From Rhodopirellula sp. P2 (GTDB lineage Bacteria; Planctomycetota; Planctomycetia; Pirellulales; Pirellulaceae): a stretch of 64,000 nt of DNA. The notes under the pieces are model-generated. The model saw only the letters and a program-made list of their open reading frames with translations. It was not told where the DNA came from and made no database searches. Positions 54,063 to 61,788 of the stretch are shown piece after piece. The stretch is taken from contig NZ_CP118225.1 of the NCBI RefSeq assembly GCF_028768465.1, positions 3,205,001 through 3,269,000 of the forward strand. Reading direction: 5' to 3'. Position numbers and translations under genes: made by a program. Positions within the stretch are counted from its first letter, which is position 1. The number at the start of each line of letters is the position of its first letter.

Positions 54063-54194
54063 CATGGGTTTTACGCTGAGCCCTAGGGCACACCTTCACA
54101 CTTTGGTAACGCGGGCTGGCGTTGGTACAATCTTTCTTAGTTCAAGCATCACTCGCTTCGTTCAAGGCGGTGTTGTAAAAGACTGCCGTTGTGC
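54057..54194 (+). repeat. attC-like site 17, diverged (138 bp)
   Basis: R'' GGATAAC at 54057, R' GTTGTGC at 54188. Arms GGGTTTTACG and TGTAAAAGAC have several substitutions, and R'' matches the cassette's own 5' end with two mismatches. Sites therefore decay towards the distal end. Confidence 0.78.
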
Positions 54195-54205
54195 AGAGTA
54201 ACCAA

Positions 54206-54379
54206 ATGGAACGCAAAGAGATTCTCGACGTCGCAGTCGGCTTTTGGCCACTCGTGTTGACTTGCGCTCTCGTTCCGCTGCCGCTGCACTTTGATGTTGG
54301 GCGGGGTGGTGCGGTTGTTCTCGCCGTCGTGCTTTGCCTACCGCGTCTCTGGTGGTCATGTGTCTTTGGGCTGCTGTGA
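54206..54379 (+). CDS. Small membrane protein, terminal cassette 18
   Basis: 57 residues from ATG 54206, 17 bases after the crossover. Two hydrophobic segments, DVAVGFWPLVLTCALVPLPL and GGAVVLAVVLCLPRLWWSC-VFG, make it a likely two-helix membrane protein. No family. The cassette's 3' end cannot be located, so the last cassette appears to have lost its recombination site and is probably fixed. Confidence 0.5.
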   Translation: MERKEILDVAVGFWPLVLTCALVPLPLHFDVGRGGAVVLAVVLCLPRLWWSCVFGLL

Positions 54380-54769
54380 TCTGACGGCCGCACAAAATCC
54401 CGTTGAGCGACCTACCGAGATCGAAGGTTCGGGCTGGTCGAGGGAGGGGCTTGGTGTGCGATTGGTATTCCCCAGGAATTGGTTGCGCCGAACACACCTC
54501 TTGGCTGATCGTACGCGGCGGGTGTCTTCGTTGGAGAGTGTTTCGGGGGGCAATTGTCAATCGCTTCGGTCGTGATCCATTTGCTGCCAGTCCGCGATCG
54601 CCTTCGCTGCTCGGCGACGGGGATGGGGGATTCGGGGCGTTCGTTCATCTCGTTGGTCGCGGTTGGGGGGATGGCTGGATAAGAGGCATCCGTTTGCCGC
54701 TGCAAGTTAATCTGGGAACGACGTTGCGGTTCGTGCGATAGTGTATTTATCAATCCTGAGGCACTTTGA
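54380..54769. other. Decayed cassette remnant
   Basis: No convincing gene. Bases 54520-54620 retain a sequence like the centre of the extended attC-like site 7 (CTTCGTTGGAGAGTGTTTCG, then CAATCGCTTCGG and CGCGATCGCCTTCGCTG), without the outer arms. This marks the eroded right end of the array. Confidence 0.6.
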
Positions 54770-55516
54770 ATGCGAATTCCAACAATCCGAGGGCTGATTG
54801 ATCGGCGTGTGCTGGTCAATTATCGCGTCGACCCGGACGTGTTGTCGCGTGTCTGTCCGGCTCCGTTCCGGCCTCAGACTATCAATGGGTTTGGCATGGC
54901 GGGGATCTGCCTGATTCGTCTCAAGCATATCCGACCGAAACGTTGGCCTGCGTTTCTCGGGATCTCCTCTGAGAACGCTGCTCACCGCATCGCCGTGGAA
55001 TGGGAGATCGACGGGGTCAGGCGGACTGGCGTGTACATTCCCCGGCGGGACACGTCTTCGATTTTAAACGCGGTTGCAGGTGGTCGTGTTTTCCCTGGCG
55101 TCCACCATCGGGCACGTTTCATGGTCCGGGAAACGGATGAGGAATATCACATCGCAATGGACAGTGTTGACGGGACTGCTCACGTTGCTGTGGAAGGACG
55201 GACGGCGGACGAATTGCCAGAGCGTTCTGTCTTTGCCAACGTCGCGAAGTGTTCGCAGTTCTTCGAGGCTGGTTCCCTTGGGTACTCGCCGGCTAGTGAG
55301 GCCACGCAGTTCGACGGGTTGGAGCTTCGGACGGCCAACTGGCATGTGCAGCCGCTCGCCGTCACGAGCGTTCGGTCGTCGTTCTTCGATGACCGCGACG
55401 TCTTCCCTGAGGGTTCCGTTTCGGTTGACAATGCGCTACTGATGCGTGGGGTGGACCATGAATGGCATCACCGAGAATCGCTTTGCAATCACGTGCTTTC
55501 AAACGACCCGGATTGA
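54770..55516 (+). CDS. DUF2071 (YqjF-like) protein
   Basis: 248 residues. RRVLVNYRVDPDVLSRVCPA, PFRP, GMAGICLIRLKHIRPKR and the C-terminal SVDNALLMRGVDHEWHHRE fit the DUF2071/COG3361 family of uncharacterised cytoplasmic proteins. It lies just beyond the remnant of the array and is not bounded by attC-like sites, so it belongs to the chromosome or to a very old cassette. No operon partner. Confidence 0.8.
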   Translation: MRIPTIRGLIDRRVLVNYRVDPDVLSRVCPAPFRPQTINGFGMAGICLIRLKHIRPKRWPAFLGISSENAAHRIAVEWEIDGVRRTGVYIPRRDTSSILNAVAGGRVFPGVHHRARFMVRETDEEYHIAMDSVDGTAHVAVEGRTADELPERSVFANVAKCSQFFEAGSLGYSPASEATQFDGLELRTANWHVQPLAVTSVRSSFFDDRDVFPEGSVSVDNALLMRGVDHEWHHRESLCNHVLSNDPD

Positions 55517-55590
55517 TGAACGACGCTCAAGCGGTTTGGCAGAAGCCTTTCGGCGTTTGCACTGTTTTTGGGGAGCGTTGTTGATCTTTC

Positions 55591-55654
55591 GTGCAACCGG
55601 GGCGAACGCCCAAGCGGCTCACATGGTTGTGCCCGGTCATTCCTGCCGACGTGC
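55591..55654 (+). repeat. Dispersed repeat family B, copy 2
   Basis: CGTGCAACCGGGGCGAACGC, CCAAGCGGCTCACATGGTT and a CATTCCTGCCGACGTGC tail. Same orientation as the copies at 31468 and 55807. Confidence 0.65.
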
Positions 55655-55806
55655 TGCGCAACAGGCGAAGAAGAAATGTCGGATTGAAATGGTGAGGCTT
55701 CTGTTTTGTGTTCCGTGCAATCACAGACTGGAAGCCAATGCCACTTGTGTTAAGCAGTTCGGCAGGAGTCTTTCAGCATTTTGAATGTTTTGGGTAGCGT
55801 CGTTGC

Positions 55807-55877
55807 TCCCACGTGCAACCGGGGCTAACGCCCAAACGGCTCACATGGTTTTGCTCGATCATTCCTGCCGACCTGCT
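55807..55877 (+). repeat. Dispersed repeat family B, copy 3
   Basis: ACGTGCAACCGGGGCTAACG, CCCAAACGGCTCACATGGTT and CATTCCTGCCGACCTGC. It lies 215 bases after copy 2 and fills the space at the 3' end of the leftward propeller gene. The remainder of 55517-55876 holds no gene. Confidence 0.65.
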
Positions 55878-56773
55878 TAGTAGCTGAAGTTGACGTCTTG
55901 CCACCAGCGGGCTTTGTAGAACTTTGAGCCAATGATGGTGTGTCGTTGGTTGGCGCCGGTTGGCTGCACGGGGATGACGGAGTCGCTCTGCCAGGAAGTG
56001 CCGATTTCGGTTCGTTGCGGATCACTGACCCAGATCGATCCATCCGCGTGTTGGCTGGCGCTTTTGATCCACTGGAGGTCTGACAACGGTTTGAAGGCTT
56101 CGGTTTCGATGTCAAACGAATACAAAGCGTCGTTGTTGCTGACCAAGAGCTTGGGTTCGGTTCGCAACGGGAACAGGTCATGGCCGGTTGGCGACATTGG
56201 CAAGTCGAATGATTGGTCGAGCGAAAGTTTCCGGTCTCGGTATAAGAACCGATAGAGTCGGTCGCCGAGAACCCACAGGCATTGGCGTTTCTTGTCCCAG
56301 GTCACTCCGTGGGCGTAGGGCAATTCAGTGTCGACAAAATCGTCGGTTGAGTGATGCAGGCGGAGCATGCCATGGTTGCTGTTGACGGTGGCGATCGAGC
56401 CGTCTGGAAGGAGTTCAGCGGAGTGGCAACTGCTGTAGCTTGGGTAGTCTTTGATGAGTTTCGAATCTCGGAAACGCACCAGACGGACGCGTCCGTGGTA
56501 CGCGGCGAGGATGAAAACCTCCCCATCGATCACGACTCGTTTGGCATCCGTCGGTTTGTATTCGCTCGGCGGGGCCTCCGCGGCTGGATAGGACCACAGG
56601 TCAGCATCTTGCGTGAAGGGATCGACCAATCGGATGCGGTTGTCGGATTGGTCAGCGCAGAGAATCGCAGGGGTTTGCGTTGAGACGCCGCCATGGACTT
56701 TGTCATTGGCTGGCTGTTGCGCGTGAGCAACGTTGACCAGCAGAGCCAGGAAGATAATCGCCAGGGCTTTCAT
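55877..56773 (-). CDS. Secreted beta-propeller-like protein (DUF6528-like)
   Basis: 298 residues from ATG 56773, which begins the signal peptide MKALAIIFLALLVNVAHA. The mature sequence consists of repeated strand units (AILCADQSDNRIRLVDPFTQ, GEVFILAAYHGRVRLVRFRD, GSIATVNSNHGMLRLHHS, KKRQCLWVLGDRLYRFLYRD, KLLVSNNDALYSFDIETEAF), consistent with a six-bladed propeller. Family assignment to DUF6528 is tentative. It lies just downstream of the dehydroquinate-synthase-like gene on the same strand. Confidence 0.75.
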   Translation of the reverse strand: MKALAIIFLALLVNVAHAQQPANDKVHGGVSTQTPAILCADQSDNRIRLVDPFTQDADLWSYPAAEAPPSEYKPTDAKRVVIDGEVFILAAYHGRVRLVRFRDSKLIKDYPSYSSCHSAELLPDGSIATVNSNHGMLRLHHSTDDFVDTELPYAHGVTWDKKRQCLWVLGDRLYRFLYRDRKLSLDQSFDLPMSPTGHDLFPLRTEPKLLVSNNDALYSFDIETEAFKPLSDLQWIKSASQHADGSIWVSDPQRTEIGTSWQSDSVIPVQPTGANQRHTIIGSKFYKARWWQDVNFSY

Positions 56774-56795
56774 CGGTCGTCTCGTCGCAGTTGGG

Positions 56796-57965
56796 TCACG
56801 CGGTTTGTTGTTTGGCAATTTCACGCAGTTCGTCGATGCAGGATTTCATGACCGGTAGGTCGATTTCATGCACGTTGATGGCTTCGCCGGGGTTCTTCAG
56901 CATGGTCACGGTCAGGCGACCGCCAAGGTGTTGCCGGAACTCTTCCAGGCCTCGCAGGACCTCGTCGGGTGTATCAAGTTGGTCGCACCAGAGCGGCGAG
57001 CCCAGGTCAGCAAGTGTTTGGCAGACCGCGTGAGCCAACGGCGTGGGGAAGCCGAATTTTCGGGCTGAATACAATGTGTCGAGAGCCACGCCGATGCCAA
57101 CCGCTTCGCCATGACGAAGGGCGTAGTTGGACATCGGTTCCATGCGGTGAGCGGACCAGTGTCCAAAATCGAGCGGGCGAGCTTCGAGGGCTTCGAAGGG
57201 GTCGCCTCCCGCCGTGATGTGATCCAGGTGCAATTGGCATGAACGCGCGATCGCTTCCTGGGAGACATCGACGACTCGCCGGCGAAGTTGATTGGCAGAT
57301 TTCCGCAAGAAGTCGAAGAAGGCGGCGTCTTTCAGCAGGGCGACTTTGACGGCTTCGGTCAAACCCGATCGGAAGTCGCGATCGGGAAGCGTTTTCAGGA
57401 TGGCGGTGTCATTGAAGACGGCCCAGGGCACCGCGAAGCTGCCGATCCAGTTCTTCTTTTCAAAGTAGTTGATCGCGTTTTTCACGCCGACGCCCGAGTC
57501 GGCTTGGGCGAGCGTGGTCGACGGGAGCCGAATCAGACGGACGCCTCGGTGAGCGATGGCGGCAGCGAATCCGACCGCGTCCAGGACGGCACCGCCGCCG
57601 GCAACGATGATGTAGCTGCGTCGATCCAGGTCGTGTGAGTTGATGGCGGCGAGCAGATCGCGAAGGGTGTGCTCGGAGTTTTTGCATGATTCACCACCGG
57701 GCACGATCATCGGTTCGCGAACCAACCGCATTGCGTTGCTGGTTCGCATTTGTGCGATCAATGCGGTGACGAATTCGCCGCCCTCCAGGTTGCTATCCAG
57801 GCAGAACAGAACCTTCGGCGCGGCGGTGTCACTTTGTTCGCCGTGCAGGACAGATTCCAGCACGGGGAAGTCGGCTTGAGAGACGTCGTCGGTTTGTCTC
57901 AGGCGATGAACAAATTTGACTTCGAATGAAATGTCATGCTCGGTCACGGCGTCAACTCTTTCCAT
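56796..57965 (-). CDS. 3-dehydroquinate-synthase-like enzyme (EboD type)
   Basis: About 389 residues from ATG 57965; ATG 57980 is also possible. The fold is the sugar-phosphate cyclase/DHQ synthase family: AGGGAVLDAVGFAAAIAHRG (NAD-binding), RLPSTTLAQADSGVGVKNAI, and metal ligands in LTEAVKVALL (Glu), LDFGHWSAHR (His) and RHGEAVGIGVAL (His). Divergence from housekeeping AroB and the sequence around KNAINYFEKKNWIGSF resemble the EboD group, which acts in transport or synthesis of prenylated or indole-type compounds. Whether it makes dehydroquinate is uncertain. Its start overlaps the esterase gene. Confidence 0.78.
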   Translation of the reverse strand: MERVDAVTEHDISFEVKFVHRLRQTDDVSQADFPVLESVLHGEQSDTAAPKVLFCLDSNLEGGEFVTALIAQMRTSNAMRLVREPMIVPGGESCKNSEHTLRDLLAAINSHDLDRRSYIIVAGGGAVLDAVGFAAAIAHRGVRLIRLPSTTLAQADSGVGVKNAINYFEKKNWIGSFAVPWAVFNDTAILKTLPDRDFRSGLTEAVKVALLKDAAFFDFLRKSANQLRRRVVDVSQEAIARSCQLHLDHITAGGDPFEALEARPLDFGHWSAHRMEPMSNYALRHGEAVGIGVALDTLYSARKFGFPTPLAHAVCQTLADLGSPLWCDQLDTPDEVLRGLEEFRQHLGGRLTVTMLKNPGEAINVHEIDLPVMKSCIDELREIAKQQTA

Positions 57966-58912
57966 CCACGCCACAGCCAACGCAACGAGTCGGGGAAGAT
58001 CGAGCCCCCGTGTTTTCCGTTGTGGCCACCTTCGCCGTAGACAAACTTGTAGTCGTATTCCTGGAAGGCCAGAGCCGCCGCCATTTGCTGGTTGGCCAGG
58101 GGCCAGTTGCCGTGCCGGTTGTCCAGGTCGCCGCTGCCGTCTTGCAAGAAGACTCGGATTGGTTTGGGATCGGTTTTGCGGATCATGGCGGGGTAGTGAT
58201 CTCCGCCACGAATGTTGACGAAGCTGCCGATGTGCGACATCACTTTTCGAAACGAGTCAGGACGGAACCAAGCGACGGAGAACGCACAGATGCCACCGGA
58301 GCTGTTGCCACAGATGGCTCGCAGTTCGGGATTGTCGGTGATTTTGTAGTGTTGCTGGATTTCGGGAAGCAGTTCGGTCAGCAGAAACTCAGCGTAGTCG
58401 CCCGTGACGGAGTCGTATTCAAACGCTCGGTTGGACGGCGTGGGGCTCCAGCCTCGTTTGGGTGGCAATTCGCCTTTGTGGCCTGGGTCAACCATCACGG
58501 CGATCGTGACGGGCATGTCGCCTGCCGCGATCAGGTTGTCGAACACGGTGGGGAGGCGGAAGTCACCGCCAGGACCTTGGAAGGTGTGCCCGTCTTGGAA
58601 GACCATCAGAGCGGCGGGCTGGGATCCATCGTATTGAGCCGGCACGTAGACGCTGTATCGACGCCGGGTGCCTTCAAAGATTTGGCTGTTGGAAAACTCA
58701 TGCTGGGTGACTTGGCCCTGCGGAACGCCTGCTCGGGGGCTCGAGTCAGCCGACCAGGTGTAGCTCTCTTCCGCCGCGAGGGTGCTGGATGGCTGGAACG
58801 CCAAGAGCAGCATCAAGGCGGTCAGGGGGGGACGAAGCCACTTGGTGTTCAGCGAGGTGGGAGGCGTTTGTGAATCGACAGGCGGGCGGGCATGCCCGTG
58901 GGACTGGTTCAT
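57944..58912 (-). CDS. Secreted alpha/beta-hydrolase esterase (enterochelin/feruloyl-esterase-like)
   Basis: 322 residues with an N-terminal signal segment (about 27-46, WLRPPLTALMLLLAFQPSST). Nucleophile motif GNSSGG within AICGNSSGGICAFSVAWF, Asp region VFLQDGSGDLDN and catalytic His in YGEGGHNGKHGG; strand YSVYVPAQYDGSQPAALMVF precedes the oxyanion turn. This is the esterase D/enterochelin esterase group, which cleaves carbohydrate-linked esters. It is first in a leftward trio with the DHQS-like and propeller genes. Confidence 0.87.
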   Translation of the reverse strand: MNQSHGHARPPVDSQTPPTSLNTKWLRPPLTALMLLLAFQPSSTLAAEESYTWSADSSPRAGVPQGQVTQHEFSNSQIFEGTRRRYSVYVPAQYDGSQPAALMVFQDGHTFQGPGGDFRLPTVFDNLIAAGDMPVTIAVMVDPGHKGELPPKRGWSPTPSNRAFEYDSVTGDYAEFLLTELLPEIQQHYKITDNPELRAICGNSSGGICAFSVAWFRPDSFRKVMSHIGSFVNIRGGDHYPAMIRKTDPKPIRVFLQDGSGDLDNRHGNWPLANQQMAAALAFQEYDYKFVYGEGGHNGKHGGSIFPDSLRWLWRGWKELTP

Positions 58913-59171
58913 GTGTTTTCGGTTTGTCGAGGTGGGGATTTGGCGGGAATACGATGAGAAATCGGCGGGAAGCGACCAGAGGTGGCTTGATGGAAGGCGG
59001 GGGGGAGGATCGGTCGAACGCTAGGGCAGGCGGGGATCGTGCCGGCGAGTTTCGGCGACCAAAGGCATATGGTGGGATTCCAATGCGGTTTGAGCTAAAA
59101 CGTCCGCCGTCGAAGACCGACCCTTCGAAAGACCGAACAGTGTAACCCAATTTTCTCTTGGTGGATCCGTC

Positions 59172-60209
59172 GTGCAACAGCGCCGTTTAGGAAGCAGTGG
59201 AATTGTCGTCTCGGACATTTGCATGGGAACGATGACGTTTGGGAGTGCCTGTGACGAATCGACCAGCCATGCGATTTGCGATCACGCGTTTGATGCGGGG
59301 ATCAATTTCTTTGATGCAGCCGAGATTTACCCGGTGCCTCCGAAGGAGGAAACCTTTGGCGTCACCGAGGAAATTTTCGGTCGTTGGTTGAAAACGAAAC
59401 CACGCGACTGCGTGACGGTCGCTACCAAAGTGACGGGGCCCGGTCACGGATGGTTCACGCCGCCGGTTCGCCACGGACGCACCACGCTGGATCGTCATCA
59501 AATCATTCGCGCCTGTGAGGATTCGCTGAGGCGGTTGGGGGTGGAAACGATCGATCTGTACCAGATTCACTGGCCCGATCACGGGATGCCTTACGAGGAA
59601 GTCCTGGAATCGCTGACGCATCTACGCCGGACCGGAAAAGTTCGCGTGATCGGGTGCAGCAATGAGACATCGTGGGGATTGATGAAGAGTCTTTGGGCGG
59701 CGGACGTGCACGGCGTGGATCGTTATCAAACGGTTCAGAACAATTTCAGTTTGATCAATCGCCGCTGCGAAAATGAGTTGGCTCAGGTTTGTCGTCGTGA
59801 GAACGTGAGCCTGTTGCCGTACTCGCCGCTTGGAGGCGGAGTTTTGACGGGCAAGTACGAAAACGGACCGCCACCGGGAGGTCGATTCTCAGAGTACTTG
59901 CTGACTGGGGACGATCGACAGAAGGCGATGGCACAGCGTTTCGTCAATGATCGCACGATCGAAACGGCGGCTCGCATGCACCAGATCGCGGAATCGATCG
60001 GCACAACGGGAACAGCGTTGTCGGTGGCCTGGAGCAAGCAACATGATTTCGTCGCATCAACGATTGTCGGGGCGACATCCATCGAGCAATTGAAAGAGAT
60101 TTTGGTTGCCGATGACATGCTTCTCGACGCTGAAACGCTGGCACGAATCGATGCCGTTGAAGTCGAGATTCCCAACGCGATGACCGAGGATGGCCTTCGC
60201 CGTTTGTAG
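59172..60209 (+). CDS. Aldo/keto reductase
   Basis: 345 residues from GTG 59172. Catalytic tetrad: Asp and Tyr in NFFDAAEIYP, Lys in VATKVTGPG, His in YQIHWPDHG. The NADPH-binding C-terminal segment is IVGATSIEQLKEIL. The sequence is of the YdbC/Tas-like AKR subfamily. It is a cytoplasmic NADPH-dependent reductase of carbonyl compounds; the substrate is unknown. Upstream sequence lacks a strong ribosome-binding site. It is divergent from the esterase gene. Confidence 0.92.
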   Translation: MQQRRLGSSGIVVSDICMGTMTFGSACDESTSHAICDHAFDAGINFFDAAEIYPVPPKEETFGVTEEIFGRWLKTKPRDCVTVATKVTGPGHGWFTPPVRHGRTTLDRHQIIRACEDSLRRLGVETIDLYQIHWPDHGMPYEEVLESLTHLRRTGKVRVIGCSNETSWGLMKSLWAADVHGVDRYQTVQNNFSLINRRCENELAQVCRRENVSLLPYSPLGGGVLTGKYENGPPPGGRFSEYLLTGDDRQKAMAQRFVNDRTIETAARMHQIAESIGTTGTALSVAWSKQHDFVASTIVGATSIEQLKEILVADDMLLDAETLARIDAVEVEIPNAMTEDGLRRL

Positions 60210-60240
60210 GAGTTCTCTGGTCACAGACGCGATGCTGTTC

Positions 60241-60370
60241 GTAGGCCAGGTTCCACCTGGCGTGGGTGACTGGCCGATTGAATTTCCTACATCGATGACA
60301 CCTGGAACGGTGCAGACGCCTCGCTTGGTTCCGAAGCATTGCCGTGGTTGCCAGGTGGAACCTGGCCTAC
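60241..60370. repeat. Inverted-repeat element (130 bp)
   Basis: GTAGGCCAGGTTCCACCTGG at 60241-60260 is the exact reverse complement of 60351-60370. The 90-base interior has no gene. It is MITE-like; no second copy was found in the window. It lies 31 bases after the aldo/keto reductase stop. Confidence 0.7.
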
Positions 60371-60463
60371 AGTTCGACAACCCCGCTTCGGGGCAAGGGG
60401 AGCCAGGGCAATTTGAATAGGGACTTGTGCAAACGAATGGGCTTCACATTCTAAAACGTTTCG

Positions 60464-60528
60464 CAGCCCCGGCGAACGCCCAAACGCTACTCACATGATT
60501 GTGCTCGTTCATTCCAGCCGACGTGCTA
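60464..60528 (+). repeat. Dispersed repeat family B, copy 4
   Basis: GCAGCCCCGGCGAACGCCCA, CTACTCACATGATT and TTCATTCCAGCCGACGTGC. The most diverged copy, ending at the stop of the GrpB-like gene. Confidence 0.55.
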
Positions 60529-61089
60529 AGAGCCCGTGATTTGATCTTCGAGATGGGCAAAGTAGATCGCTTTGTCTCGTTCGTATCGCTCGGGGACTCC
60601 GCCGCTTTGTTTCCAGCGGTCGACTTTGGTGCTTTCAAACCGCACGGCTTCCTCTGGATTGGCCCGCAGGTAGTCGCGCAGCCGGATCAGTCGGCGGTGG
60701 GCGGGATGGTCGTTGGTCATCAGGAAGACTTGATGCGTCGGGGCCCCGTGGCGTGGTTTTTGCAACACGAGGGAGTGATCGAGCCAGTCGGGAGAGTCCA
60801 CGACTCGGTAGTTGAGTCCTTCGATGTGCAGCGCGGCCGCGTCGAGGCTGGAAAGATTGGTCACCAGAGCCACCACATCGATGACCGGTTGAGCGATCAG
60901 GCCAGGGAGGGCGGTGCTGCCGACGTGGTCAATTTGGGTCACGTGGCCTTGGCAGGATTGCAGGAGGCTGCTGCGAGTCTGCTCGAATTCCTGTTTCCAG
61001 CGGGCGTCGTGGTGCATCAGCCGAACCGGGGCAGGTCCCTCCGAATCGAAGTCGTCCCGAGGCGTGAGGTCAAATGGCGGCGATGTCAT
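60526..61089 (-). CDS. GrpB family (UPF0157) protein
   Basis: 187 residues. The core pattern HVGSTALPGLIAQPVIDVVA, with downstream FLMTNDHPAHRRLIRLRDYL and a C-terminal YERDKAIYFAHLE, is characteristic of the GrpB/UPF0157 family, related to nucleotidyltransferases and often fused to dephospho-CoA kinase. Biochemical function is not established. The N-terminal 25 residues are extra compared with most members. Confidence 0.88.
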   Translation of the reverse strand: MTSPPFDLTPRDDFDSEGPAPVRLMHHDARWKQEFEQTRSSLLQSCQGHVTQIDHVGSTALPGLIAQPVIDVVALVTNLSSLDAAALHIEGLNYRVVDSPDWLDHSLVLQKPRHGAPTHQVFLMTNDHPAHRRLIRLRDYLRANPEEAVRFESTKVDRWKQSGGVPERYERDKAIYFAHLEDQITGS

Positions 61090-61266
61090 GAGCGATCCAC
61101 ACGAAGAGGGAGGGGGCGGAACAGGGGCAATTCATTGTGGCGAGTCGTTGCGGTATAACCCGGGGATGATGACGGGCTGACCAGGGGAGGATTGATTGTT
61201 GCGATCCGCCGCAACCTGATTCACCGGCACCCGATTGTTCCAAATGATCCATCTTCAGAGTACCTG

Positions 61267-61788
61267 ATGACCGACCAAGACGATTCCGTGACTTCCCAGC
61301 CGACTGCTCCACGTGTGGGTGTGATCATGGGCAGTCGCAATGACTGGGAGACCATGTCAGCGGCCTGTGAAATGCTGGATCAACTCGGGGTCGAGCATGA
61401 ACGCTCGGTCGTTTCTGCTCACCGGACGCCGGAACGGATGTTCGAATACGCTCGTTCGGCCGCTGCTCGCGGGCTGAAAGTGATCATCGCTGGGGCGGGG
61501 GGAGCCGCTCACTTGCCAGGCATGGTCGCGTCCGAAACGTTGTTGCCAGTGATTGGTGTGCCGATTCAAAGTCGAGCCCTGCAGGGACTGGATTCGTTGC
61601 TTTCGATCGTTCAGATGCCGGGTGGAATCCCGGTGGCGACGATGTCGATCGGTGTTGCGGGAGCCAAGAACGCGGGGGTGATGGCCGCCCGCATTTTGGC
61701 GACCAACGACGATGGGCTGCGTGATCGTTTGGAAGCATTTGTGGCAAAGCAGCGTGACGATGTGATCGCATCGGCCGAGCTTCCATGA
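61267..61788 (+). CDS. purE: N5-carboxyaminoimidazole ribonucleotide mutase
   Basis: 173 residues from ATG 61267; the frame is open to 61192. Converts N5-CAIR to CAIR in purine biosynthesis. Class I PurE motifs: [34 protein letters not shown] and the [13 protein letters not shown] block. It overlaps purK by four bases (ATGA), the usual operon order. Confidence 0.96.
   Translation: MTDQDDSVTSQPTAPRVGVIMGSRNDWETMSAACEMLDQLGVEHERSVVSAHRTPERMFEYARSAAARGLKVIIAGAGGAAHLPGMVASETLLPVIGVPIQSRALQGLDSLLSIVQMPGGIPVATMSIGVAGAKNAGVMAARILATNDDGLRDRLEAFVAKQRDDVIASAELP

Larger units (their letters stand above)
39902..54194 (+). mobile_element. Integron-like cassette array with its integrase
   Basis: The region runs from the tyrosine recombinase gene through an attI-like site and 17 attC-like sites that delimit 17 complete cassettes plus one decayed terminal cassette. 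Every site runs from AAC to GTT with long inverted arms, and cassette ends are reverse complements of each other. Cassette genes all read rightwards, except those of the IS91-type insert, and start mostly 15-30 bases after the crossover. Unlike the classic arrangement, the integrase reads in the same direction as the cassettes. Cassettes range from 366 to 2562 bp. Remnants of a further site persist to about 54.6 kb. Confidence 0.88.

Noticed and set aside
41944..54194. CRISPR array as explanation of the regularly spaced repeats
   Set aside because: Units are 62-211 bp with diverged centres and are separated by 0.3-2.4 kb segments holding genes; there are no short unique spacers and no cas genes.
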